DNA from: Ilumatobacteraceae bacterium
GTDB taxonomy: Bacteria > Actinomycetota > Acidimicrobiia > Acidimicrobiales > Ilumatobacteraceae
Assembly: GCA_023263465.1 (NCBI GenBank)
Contig: JALQWV010000133.1
Span: forward strand, 1-6,130
Direction: 5' to 3'
Length of the DNA stretch: 6,130 nt
Below, one piece after another: positions 1 to 5,250 of the stretch. The position numbers and the translations under genes are program-made. The first letter of the stretch is position 1; every line of letters begins with the position of its first letter. The notes below the pieces were generated by a model that had not been told where the DNA came from, made no database searches, and saw only the letters and a program-made list of their open reading frames with translations.

Positions 1-415
1 ACGCACACTTGAATACTTAGAAACACTCGGTGTTCCAGTTGTTGGTTTGGCATGCGATGAATTCCCTGCCTTCACAGTGCACTCCAGTGGCTTGCCAATT
101 CCTGCACGTGTCGACACCGTGCAACAACTTGCCAGTTACACACACGCGCATCGTGCGTTAGGCCGCACTGGTGGAATTCTTGCGTGCGTTCCTGTTCCAC
201 TCGCTGACTCGCTCGACAAAAACACCATCGACAACATCATTGAAGAGTCACTTGCGGCCACTGCACAAGCCGGAATTGTTGGACCAGCAGTAACTCCGCA
301 TGTACTTGGCGCTATTGCCGCGGCAACTTCTGGAACCAGCGTGGTTGCCAACTTGTCACTCGCTGAAAATAACGCTCGCGTTGCTGCAGAATTGGCAGTC
401 CAACTGCGTAACTAG
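1..415 (+). CDS. psuG: Pseudouridine-5'-phosphate glycosidase, C-terminal part (partial at 5' end)
   Basis: PsuG-family enzymes interconvert pseudouridine 5'-phosphate and uracil plus ribose 5-phosphate in the cytoplasm, mainly for breakdown of pseudouridine from RNA. The reading frame is open from base 2 to a TAG at 413-415, giving the last 137 residues of a protein that is usually about 300 residues long. Recognisable family blocks in order are TLEYLETLGVPVVG, DEFPAF, SSGLP followed by a conserved RVD, the ALGRTGGIL strand, a VTPHVL segment and a C-terminal ENNARVAAELA helix. The Asn of VVANLSL aligns with an Asn of E. coli PsuG that I recall as an active-site residue. The usual Asn-Pro in the VANPIP block is Val-Pro here (ACVPVP). 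The real start lies left of the window; the TTG at 47 is an internal Leu codon. It sits just before the tad operon but has no obvious functional link to it. Confidence 0.93.
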   Translation, partial: RTLEYLETLGVPVVGLACDEFPAFTVHSSGLPIPARVDTVQQLASYTHAHRALGRTGGILACVPVPLADSLDKNTIDNIIEESLAATAQAGIVGPAVTPHVLGAIAAATSGTSVVANLSLAENNARVAAELAVQLRN

Positions 416-454
416 CGCACACATCCTCGCGTACGCCCGACATCTGCGGGCCGA

Positions 455-460
455 AGGGAG
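455..460 (+). promoter_or_regulatory. Ribosome binding site for the CpaE-like gene
   Basis: AGGGAG lies four bases upstream of the GTG at 465. It is the best Shine-Dalgarno match in the 49-base gap after psuG. It decides the start in favour of GTG 465, because the overlapping ATG at 463 is followed directly by a TGA stop. Confidence 0.65.
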
Positions 461-464
461 ACAT

Positions 465-1106
465 GTGATTGTTTGTTGGTCATTAAAAGGTGGCAGTGGG
501 ACCACAGTGGTGAGTGCGGCGCTTGCACTCACATGTGCACAACGAAATTCGGCAACAGTGCGCATAGTCGATTTGGCGGGCGACATTCCATCGGCACTTG
601 GTGTTGCCGAACCATCGGGCGAAGGTGTGTCTAACTGGTTGCAGAAGCAACAACATACGCCTCTTCAGTCGCTGCAAATTCCAGTAACTGCACGAGTATC
701 ACTGGTACCACGTGGTGATGGTCCGCTTATGTTTCACGACCTCACCACAGAACACTGCAACACACTTGCGGCCGAAATCGACTCCTCAAACGAACTCACC
801 GTGGTTGATGCCGGAAGCGGGCATATTCCTCAGCTCATCCACAACGCCACCACATCGCTACTCGTCATTCGCCCGTGCTACCTCGCACTGCGCAAAGCAG
901 CTCACCTCTCCACGAAGCCCCATGGCATTGTGCTCATTAACGAACCTGGCCGATCGCTTGGCAAACGTGACGTGGAGTCAGTAGTTGGTGCACCAGTATT
1001 GGCCGAGCTTCCACTTGACCCAACCATTGCTCGGTGTGTGGATGCGGGATTGCTTGCCAGTCGCATCCCAACCGTGCTGTCTCAACATCTCGCACATGTT
1101 GCATGA
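465..1106 (+). CDS. CpaE/TadZ-like MinD/ParA-family ATPase of the Tad pilus operon
   Basis: A 213-residue P-loop ATPase of the MinD/ParA (SIMIBI) class. The deviant Walker A motif KGGSGTT is at residues 8-14, after a hydrophobic beta strand. A switch-type Asp follows in IVDLAGDIPSALG (Asp36), and a Walker B-like VVDAGSG contains Asp115. In known tad loci such proteins (CpaE, TadZ) localise the secretion machine at the membrane or pole. The position directly before TadA supports that role; the exact localisation role is inferred. CpaE proteins usually carry an N-terminal receiver-like domain, but here the protein begins almost directly at the ATPase core. The GTG start is chosen for the AGGGAG four bases upstream; an extension towards base 300 would run through psuG and carries no family-like sequence. 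The 3' end overlaps tadA by 11 bases. Some actinobacterial relatives are annotated as Ssd septum-site proteins, which is the main alternative name. Confidence 0.83.
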   Translation: MIVCWSLKGGSGTTVVSAALALTCAQRNSATVRIVDLAGDIPSALGVAEPSGEGVSNWLQKQQHTPLQSLQIPVTARVSLVPRGDGPLMFHDLTTEHCNTLAAEIDSSNELTVVDAGSGHIPQLIHNATTSLLVIRPCYLALRKAAHLSTKPHGIVLINEPGRSLGKRDVESVVGAPVLAELPLDPTIARCVDAGLLASRIPTVLSQHLAHVA

Positions 1107-2052
1107 CGAACTTGGTCCACTAGCTTCGCATTTTGCTTCTCCACATATCACCGAAGTCATGGTGAATAATGAAACCTCGGTATTTCTCGAAGACCACACT
1201 GGAATGCACTACGTCGGCGAACTTCGTCCCGGCGAACTACACGCCATCGTGGAGCGCATTTTGCTTCCACTTGGCAAACGCCTAGACCGAAGCTCTCCAA
1301 TTGTTGACGCACGATTGCGCGATGGTTCCCGGTTGTGCGCAGTCATTCCACCAGTAAGTCCACACGGAATGTGCGCCAGCATTCGACGATTTACTCAACA
1401 TGTGCTCGCTCTCAATCATTTCGCAGATGAACCAGTAGCCAACCTCGTGGTTCAGTTAGTGCGCGATCGCTGCAACATTGTGGTGTCTGGCAAAGCGGGA
1501 AGTGGAAAAACTTCCTTACTGAATGTGTTGTGTTCGCACATGCAACCAAGCGAGCGAATCGTCACTATTGAAGATGTACGCGAACTATCTATCGCGTTAC
1601 CAAATGCTGTACAACTTGAAACACGCCCCAGTACACCTGAAGGCCTGCCGGGTGTGACTATGACTGACCTAGTGCGCACTGCTCTTCGTCTTCGCCCCGA
1701 CCGCATCATCATTGGCGAAATTCGAGGTGCCGAAGTCGTGGACATGTTGTCGGCGTTGAACACAGGACACGCAGGCTCATTGTCCACCTGTCATGCCCAT
1801 ACCGCACAACAGGCATTACAGCGCATTGAATCGCTCATACTCCAGCACTGCCATCAATGGAAACGCGAGACAATTCGCGATCATATTGGTTCGGCAATTG
1901 ACGTCGTGGTGCATGTTTCACGCAACTCATCTGGTCGAAGATACATCAGTGAGATAGTTGAAATTCCGACACCGTTTTCTGGCCAAGTGCGACATCTCTT
2001 TAACGGAAGCGAAGTTGCGTTGGCTTCGCGGCGTAGAGCAAGAGTTCAATGA
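1096..2052 (+). CDS. tadA: TadA/CpaF-type secretion ATPase of the Flp pilus
   Basis: Cytoplasmic hexameric ATPase of the type II/IV secretion superfamily that powers Flp pilus assembly. The 318-residue protein starts at the family's DELGPL and ITEVMVN block, followed by a DGSRL segment (residues 76-80) and the IRRF strand (96-99). The Walker A motif GKAGSGKT is at 132-139, the Asp-box IEDVREL around Glu159, the Walker B region RIIIGEIRG with Glu208, and the His-box NTGHAGSLSTCHAH with His225 and His233. The core is complete, but the N-terminal extension of many TadA/CpaF proteins is absent. ATG 1096 is chosen because the alternatives at 985 and 1042 add residues unlike the family and lie inside the preceding gene. 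No clear Shine-Dalgarno is visible, and the 11-base overlap with the CpaE-like gene suggests translational coupling. The stop overlaps the tadB start in ATGA. Confidence 0.94.
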   Translation: MLHDELGPLASHFASPHITEVMVNNETSVFLEDHTGMHYVGELRPGELHAIVERILLPLGKRLDRSSPIVDARLRDGSRLCAVIPPVSPHGMCASIRRFTQHVLALNHFADEPVANLVVQLVRDRCNIVVSGKAGSGKTSLLNVLCSHMQPSERIVTIEDVRELSIALPNAVQLETRPSTPEGLPGVTMTDLVRTALRLRPDRIIIGEIRGAEVVDMLSALNTGHAGSLSTCHAHTAQQALQRIESLILQHCHQWKRETIRDHIGSAIDVVVHVSRNSSGRRYISEIVEIPTPFSGQVRHLFNGSEVALASRRRARVQ

Positions 2053-2741
2053 GCCAATTCATTGATGCTGTACTAGTGGTTTTCGGCGCAGGATGTTGTG
2101 GCGTCGCAATGTGGCTCGTAACTAACTCCGCATTGTCAAAGTGGTGGACTCGACAATGGGTGCTTTCCCGTCTTAGCGAGACTCCATATCATGCGACTTC
2201 ACCAAAACAGCAGGAGCAGATTTCTGTTGCGGACTTCCTCGACGCAATCGCGCGCGAAGTACACAGTGGATACTCGCTCACGTTGGCATTCGTCAACACC
2301 GCCGAACGCTATTCAAGCCATACGTGGTGGACCGAACCAATTGCGGTGCGATGCATTCGCGGTCACTCACTTGCAGCCGCCATCGCCGACACATCGCCAC
2401 AGAATTGGACTGCAGATGTTGCGTTAGCAGCACGAACACTGTCGGTTGCCAGTAACGGTGGCTATGGCATTGTCAACACATTGGAAAGAAGTGCATCGAT
2501 AATGCGCGAACGAGAACATGTTGCTCACGAGCGCGACGCACAGACCGCTCAGATTCGTCTGTCTACTGAGGTGTTGTCGTGGATTCCACTCGTTGTCTTT
2601 GCGTGGGTTGTCACACAACAATCACATGCTCGGACCTTTCTTCTATCATCACCACTTGGTTTACTCTGCATCGCTTTAGGTTTGCTCTTCAACATTGCTG
2701 GTAGAAAGTGGATAACACGAATTGCGCGCAACAGCACATGA
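2049..2741 (+). CDS. tadB: TadB-like inner-membrane platform protein (type II secretion F domain)
   Basis: A 230-residue membrane protein that should form, with TadC, the platform on which TadA acts. A first membrane helix lies near residues 5-25, followed by a basic Trp-rich cytoplasmic stretch. The T2SSF domain begins near residue 58 and shows the characteristic R-E-V-H-S-G-Y-S-L pattern (69-77), with a later SNGGYG and a helical, Arg/Glu-rich segment. Two further hydrophobic segments near 177-189 and 202-218 close the protein, which ends in a basic tail. It is shorter than many TadB proteins (about 300 residues), mainly at the N-terminus. Identity rests on domain character plus position between tadA and tadC; TadB versus TadC is assigned by order. 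The start ATG overlaps the tadA stop by four bases, as does its own stop with the next gene. Confidence 0.87.
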   Translation: MSQFIDAVLVVFGAGCCGVAMWLVTNSALSKWWTRQWVLSRLSETPYHATSPKQQEQISVADFLDAIAREVHSGYSLTLAFVNTAERYSSHTWWTEPIAVRCIRGHSLAAAIADTSPQNWTADVALAARTLSVASNGGYGIVNTLERSASIMREREHVAHERDAQTAQIRLSTEVLSWIPLVVFAWVVTQQSHARTFLLSSPLGLLCIALGLLFNIAGRKWITRIARNST

Positions 2742-3268
2742 CATTTGTTTGGCTAGTTGGTATAGCACTTGCCATGTACCGAATCCGTCAGTCCCATCTC
2801 AAGCGTGTGAACACTGCCTTACGATCAACACAACTCACCGACGCAGTAGACATGCTTTCGGTATTGCTGCTGTCTGGCATGACCACCCCACAGGCGTTAC
2901 AGCAATTACATCTGTATCTCGACGAGCCAAGTCGCTCAGTGTTTCATCATTGCAGTCAATTACTTTCGTATGGCTCACGGTTCCACGATGTTGTACGACA
3001 ACTGTCTTCCACTATTGGAAGCCAAGCATTTTCCCTGTGCGAAGCACTGTTAGCAAGCGAGCGAGATGGCATTGCTGTTGGCCCATTTCTTGAGCGCCTG
3101 AGCGTGGTAACCCGGCAACAGCGCAGACAAGAAATGGAAGCCATCGCCAGACAACTTCCGGTTCGCATGGCAATTCCACTGGTTGTTTGCGTACTTCCGT
3201 CCTTCGTTCTGCTGGGAGTTTTACCTCTTTTTGCAGGTTCACTCAATGGGCTTGGTGCACACATGTAG
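2738..3268 (+). CDS. tadC: TadC-like inner-membrane platform protein (type II secretion F domain)
   Basis: A 176-residue second platform protein. It opens with a membrane helix (residues about 2-14), then a cytoplasmic helical domain with the T2SSF-like pattern SGMTTPQALQQL near 46-57 and a second half-domain ending in LLASERDGIAVGPFLERL. The C-terminal block is typical of TadC: an Arg-rich helix, then ARQLPVRMAIPLVVCVLP leading into a long hydrophobic hairpin (about 144-167). ATG 2738 is chosen because it forms an ATGA overlap with the tadB stop; the in-frame GTG at 2708 would add only ten non-family residues inside tadB. There is no evident Shine-Dalgarno, consistent with coupled translation. 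The protein is small for the family but appears intact. It is followed two bases later by the pilin gene. Confidence 0.87.
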   Translation: MTFVWLVGIALAMYRIRQSHLKRVNTALRSTQLTDAVDMLSVLLLSGMTTPQALQQLHLYLDEPSRSVFHHCSQLLSYGSRFHDVVRQLSSTIGSQAFSLCEALLASERDGIAVGPFLERLSVVTRQQRRQEMEAIARQLPVRMAIPLVVCVLPSFVLLGVLPLFAGSLNGLGAHM

Positions 3269-3270
3269 TT

Positions 3271-3456
3271 ATGAATAAGCAATCACACGAATCTGGTCAA
3301 GCGACTACGGAATACGCATTGGTGCTACTAGCCGCGGCAGTCATCGCACTACTGGTCATCGCATGGGCAACAAACGGAGAGGGCGCTAGCCGTATCGGCG
3401 ACATGTTCAACCAAGTGTTCGACAACATCATGGGGCGTGCTCAGTCGTTTGGCTAA
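3271..3456 (+). CDS. flp: Flp-type pilin precursor
   Basis: A 61-residue prepilin, the likely main subunit of the Tad pilus fibre. A short polar leader ends in ESG, and the predicted prepilin peptidase site is Gly9/Gln10. The mature protein then begins QATTEY, which places the conserved Glu at +5 and Tyr at +6, as in Flp pilins. A single hydrophobic helix (about residues 16-32) follows, then a short polar tail with GDMFNQVFDNI. The size matches the family. The start is ATG 3271, two bases after the tadC stop. An upstream GTG/ATG-extended form is rejected because it would be translated from inside tadC and bury the leader. No good Shine-Dalgarno and no separate promoter were seen, which is odd for a structural subunit normally needed in excess. 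The cognate peptidase (TadV/CpaA) is not in the window. Confidence 0.92.
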   Translation: MNKQSHESGQATTEYALVLLAAAVIALLVIAWATNGEGASRIGDMFNQVFDNIMGRAQSFG

Positions 3457-3820
3457 ACCAACACAAACCGAACATGGTCAAGCTGTTGTTGAATTTGCAT
3501 TGGTCCTTCCCTTTGTCGTTCTTGCCATAGCCTCACTTTTTCTTGCGGCACGAGTTATTGCCGACCAACTTGCACTGTGGCATGGTGCGTATGCAGGCGC
3601 ATATGCCGCATCAATTGAGCCAGATAACGCGGAGGCAATTCGACATGCCGTAGAAACGGAAACAGGAACCTCTGAGGTGACGGTTTCTACAACTCGCAAC
3701 GATCCGTACATCACCGTGACAGTTTCAAAATCTCAAACTATTCCACTGCTGATTTTTGGATGGTCGGTGCATGCATTCACCTTAAATGCAGACGTCACGA
3801 TTCATATTCAAGACACGTAG
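3437..3820 (+). CDS. tadE: TadE-like pseudopilin, last gene of the tad operon
   Basis: A 127-residue TadE-like protein. It has a basic and polar leader of 14 residues, then the prepilin-type junction HGQAVVEF (predicted cut after Gly14, with Glu at mature position 5 and Phe at 6), directly followed by a long hydrophobic helix ALVLPFVVLAIASLFLAARV. The rest is predicted extracytoplasmic: a helical DQLALWHGAYAGAYAAS stretch, then alternating beta-like segments up to the C-terminus. TadE proteins are minor pseudopilins processed by the same peptidase as Flp and needed for pilus assembly. The start is taken as GTG 3437, overlapping the flp end by 20 bases; TTG 3449 in the same frame would also keep the prepilin motif. 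No second TadE/TadG-like gene follows, so the operon seems to end here. Confidence 0.85.
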   Translation: MLSRLAKPTQTEHGQAVVEFALVLPFVVLAIASLFLAARVIADQLALWHGAYAGAYAASIEPDNAEAIRHAVETETGTSEVTVSTTRNDPYITVTVSKSQTIPLLIFGWSVHAFTLNADVTIHIQDT

Positions 3821-3832
3821 TGGTGTGAGCCG

Positions 3833-3876
3833 AAATACAAAACGACCGGTGTCGTCGGGGAGATCGACACCGGTCG
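3833..3876 (-). terminator. Rho-independent terminator of the secreted-protein gene, between convergent genes
   Basis: A perfect 12-base inverted repeat, CGACCGGTGTCG at 3843-3854 and CGACACCGGTCG at 3865-3876, surrounds a 10-base loop. Read on the minus strand it is followed at once by TTTTGTATTT (3842-3833), a good T tract, and it starts 24 bases past the minus-strand stop. On the plus strand the hairpin is not followed by a T run, so any effect on the tad operon transcript would be weaker or need Rho. Confidence 0.85.
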
Positions 3877-3899
3877 CTGTTCAGCGCCTATCAGAGGCT

Positions 3900-4397
3900 T
3901 TAGGCGTTGTTGTTTTCCATTCCGTATTGATCATGACCGCCTCGGCCTCCTCTGCCGCCATGCTTCCCTTCGCCCATTCCTGCAGGACGAACTGAGTTCA
4001 CCATCTCCGTTACACGAGTCGTCACTTCAGCCAGCTTCGCATCAGCCTGCGCCTGAGTGATTTCACCAGAAGCAACCTCGTCTGCAATATGAGCCTTCAC
4101 ATCAGTAACAATTACCTCGATAACTGCAGACACGTCGACACTCTGAGCCTTAGCAACATCAGCCAACGACTTACCGCTATCCAACTGTGCCTTCAACTCC
4201 GCCTCAGTCAACTTCAACACCGTTGCAACATTGGCCAAACTCTTCACCGGACCACGGCCATCATGTGCTGGTTTAGCAATACCAACTTTTGACAGCATCG
4301 ATTTTGCGCTTGCCGAACCAACGCCGGTCGCAGCCGAAAGGGCTAACACCCCAACAACTGCCGCACCTCCAAAAAGCCGTATCTTTTTCTTATTCAT
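3900..4397 (-). CDS. Small secreted helical protein with Gly/His/Arg-rich tail, function unknown
   Basis: A 165-residue exported protein. The start ATG (4397-4395) has GAAAGGAA upstream on its strand and opens a classic signal peptide: MNKKK, a hydrophobic core to about residue 27, and an ASA/K cleavage site at 31/32. The mature part is a predicted helical domain (about 54-136) with the order LANVATVLKLTEAELKAQL, a GKSLADVAKAQSVD turn, a long helix and SGEITQAQADAKLAEV. This pattern recurs in many uncharacterised exported actinobacterial proteins. The last 26 residues are low-complexity, with GKHGGRGGRGGHD and an Asn-rich end, which could bind metal or polyanions. It is divergent from a two-component pair, which resembles the position of CpxP/Spy-like envelope proteins, but no homology to those is claimed. 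An upstream in-frame start at 4481 is rejected for adding 28 residues before the signal peptide. Confidence 0.82.
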   Translation of the reverse strand: MNKKKIRLFGGAAVVGVLALSAATGVGSASAKSMLSKVGIAKPAHDGRGPVKSLANVATVLKLTEAELKAQLDSGKSLADVAKAQSVDVSAVIEVIVTDVKAHIADEVASGEITQAQADAKLAEVTTRVTEMVNSVRPAGMGEGKHGGRGGRGGHDQYGMENNNA

Positions 4398-4402
4398 CAG
4401 TG

Positions 4403-4410
4403 TTCCTTTC
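4403..4410 (-). promoter_or_regulatory. Ribosome binding site of the secreted-protein gene
   Basis: On the minus strand GAAAGGAA precedes the ATG at 4397, with six bases between the AGGA core and the start codon. This near-ideal site fixes the start immediately before the signal peptide. Confidence 0.8.
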
Positions 4411-4458
4411 GCACTCACGCTCGGGGGATTCCTTGCGTGGCGATATCTTGCAATTGCT

Positions 4459-4510
4459 GAGTAAGGATTAGAACAAAGCAAAGTAAGAAATGATCAAGAA
4501 GTCACCTAAG
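4459..4510 (+). promoter_or_regulatory. Possible response-regulator binding region with three phased TAAG motifs
   Basis: Within the divergent intergenic region, AGTAAGGA (from 4460) and AGTAAGAA (from 4482) are near-identical and exactly 22 bases apart. A third, weaker CTAAG is at 4506-4510, 23 bases beyond the second GTAAG. OmpR-family regulators commonly bind direct repeats spaced by one or two helical turns, so this could be an operator for the adjacent regulator acting on either gene. No convincing -35/-10 pair could be fixed on either strand, and the repeat is short enough to be chance. Confidence 0.28.
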
Positions 4511-4551
4511 CCTGTCTGTACAAGGGTTTTCCGGCAGATACCGTTTGAGTC

Positions 4552-5250
4552 ATGAGGTCTGCTGCCAACGCTGAATTTTTGGTGTTGGTTGCAGAAGACG
4601 ACCCTTCTGTGCGAAACGCAGTGGAGCGAGTTCTCGAACTTGAGGGTTATCACGTCAAGACTGCCAACGATGGCAATGCAGCGCTTGATCGCATTGAATC
4701 CTTAAAGCCACACGCAGTGGTGATGGATGTGATGATGCCATTCGCAGACGGTCTCACCGTTACTCGAGAGCTTCGCCACCGCGGCAACCGCACTCCCGTG
4801 CTGCTACTTACTGCTCGCCATGAAGTGGGTGATCGCGTTGCAGGACTTGATGCAGGAGCAGACGACTATCTCGTTAAACCTTTCGCAGTTGATGAATTGT
4901 TGGCACGTGTTCGTGCACTACTTCGCCGATACGAATCACCTACTGCTACTGCAGTCATGACTATGGGAGATCTTTCCATGGATGTCAACAAGCGAGAAGT
5001 AAAACGTGGTGGGAAAACGCTCGAGTTAACAAAAACCGAATTTGATTTATTGCATATATTGTTGGAACAACAGGGCATTGTCTTATCTCGCGAGTATTTG
5101 TACGAACATATTTGGGGCTACAACTTTGAGACAAATTCCAAATCGCTCGATGTCTACATCGGGTACCTGCGCCGAAAACTTGACGATAGTGGTGAAGAAA
5201 GGATCCTTCACACAGTCCGTGGGGTTGGCTATGTCATGAGGAGACCATGA
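4552..5250 (+). CDS. OmpR/MprA-family response regulator
   Basis: A 232-residue DNA-binding response regulator. The receiver domain (about 9-125) has the acidic pocket Glu15-Asp16-Asp17, the phosphoacceptor Asp59 in VVMDVMMP, Thr87 in LLLTAR and Lys109 in the LVKPF motif, so it should be phosphorylated normally. The C-terminal winged-helix domain (about 136-230) shows LTKTEFDLLHILLE, LSREYLYEHIWGY, the recognition-helix region SKSLDVYIGYLRRKL and the final IHTVRGVGY hairpin pattern (ILHTVRGVGYVMRRP). Its closest named relatives by motif are MprA/PrrA/TcrA-type regulators of actinobacteria. The ATG at 4552 is the furthest upstream possible start, since an in-frame TGA lies at 4546-4548. It has no clear Shine-Dalgarno, so translation may be leaderless. 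The stop overlaps the kinase start in ATGA, making a two-gene operon. Confidence 0.95.
   Translation: MRSAANAEFLVLVAEDDPSVRNAVERVLELEGYHVKTANDGNAALDRIESLKPHAVVMDVMMPFADGLTVTRELRHRGNRTPVLLLTARHEVGDRVAGLDAGADDYLVKPFAVDELLARVRALLRRYESPTATAVMTMGDLSMDVNKREVKRGGKTLELTKTEFDLLHILLEQQGIVLSREYLYEHIWGYNFETNSKSLDVYIGYLRRKLDDSGEERILHTVRGVGYVMRRP
5238..5243 (+). promoter_or_regulatory. Ribosome binding site of the histidine kinase gene
   Basis: GAGGAG within the last codons of the regulator gene sits three bases before the ATG at 5247. The match is strong though the spacing is short. With the ATGA overlap it supports translation start at 5247. Confidence 0.6.

Noticed and set aside
435..451. GCCCG/CGGGC inverted repeat between psuG and the CpaE-like gene, considered as a psuG terminator
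   Set aside because: The stem is only five base pairs and no T tract follows on the plus strand; it may be chance.
300..464. Longer N-terminus for the CpaE-like gene, starting at ATG 300
   Set aside because: It overlaps the conserved psuG C-terminus, its residues show no P-loop-family features, and a good AGGGAG site precedes GTG 465.
985..1095. TadA start at ATG 985 or 1042
   Set aside because: The added residues are unlike TadA and lie within the conserved end of the CpaE-like gene; the family match begins just after ATG 1096.
1452..1787. 111-codon minus-strand open frame opposite tadA
   Set aside because: It lies wholly antisense to the Walker A to His-box region of tadA, and its translation shows no domain, signal or start context of its own.
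4450..4457. GCAATTGC palindrome as a repressor operator
   Set aside because: Eight-base palindromes are common by chance and no second copy or promoter context supports it.
4448..4474. TTGCAA (4448-4453) and TAGAAC (4469-4474) as a promoter for the regulator
   Set aside because: The spacer is 15 bases and the -10 match is poor, so it was not called.
4398..4481. 28-residue upstream extension of the secreted protein
   Set aside because: It would bury the MNKKK signal peptide and pass over a near-ideal ribosome binding site that points to the ATG at 4397.
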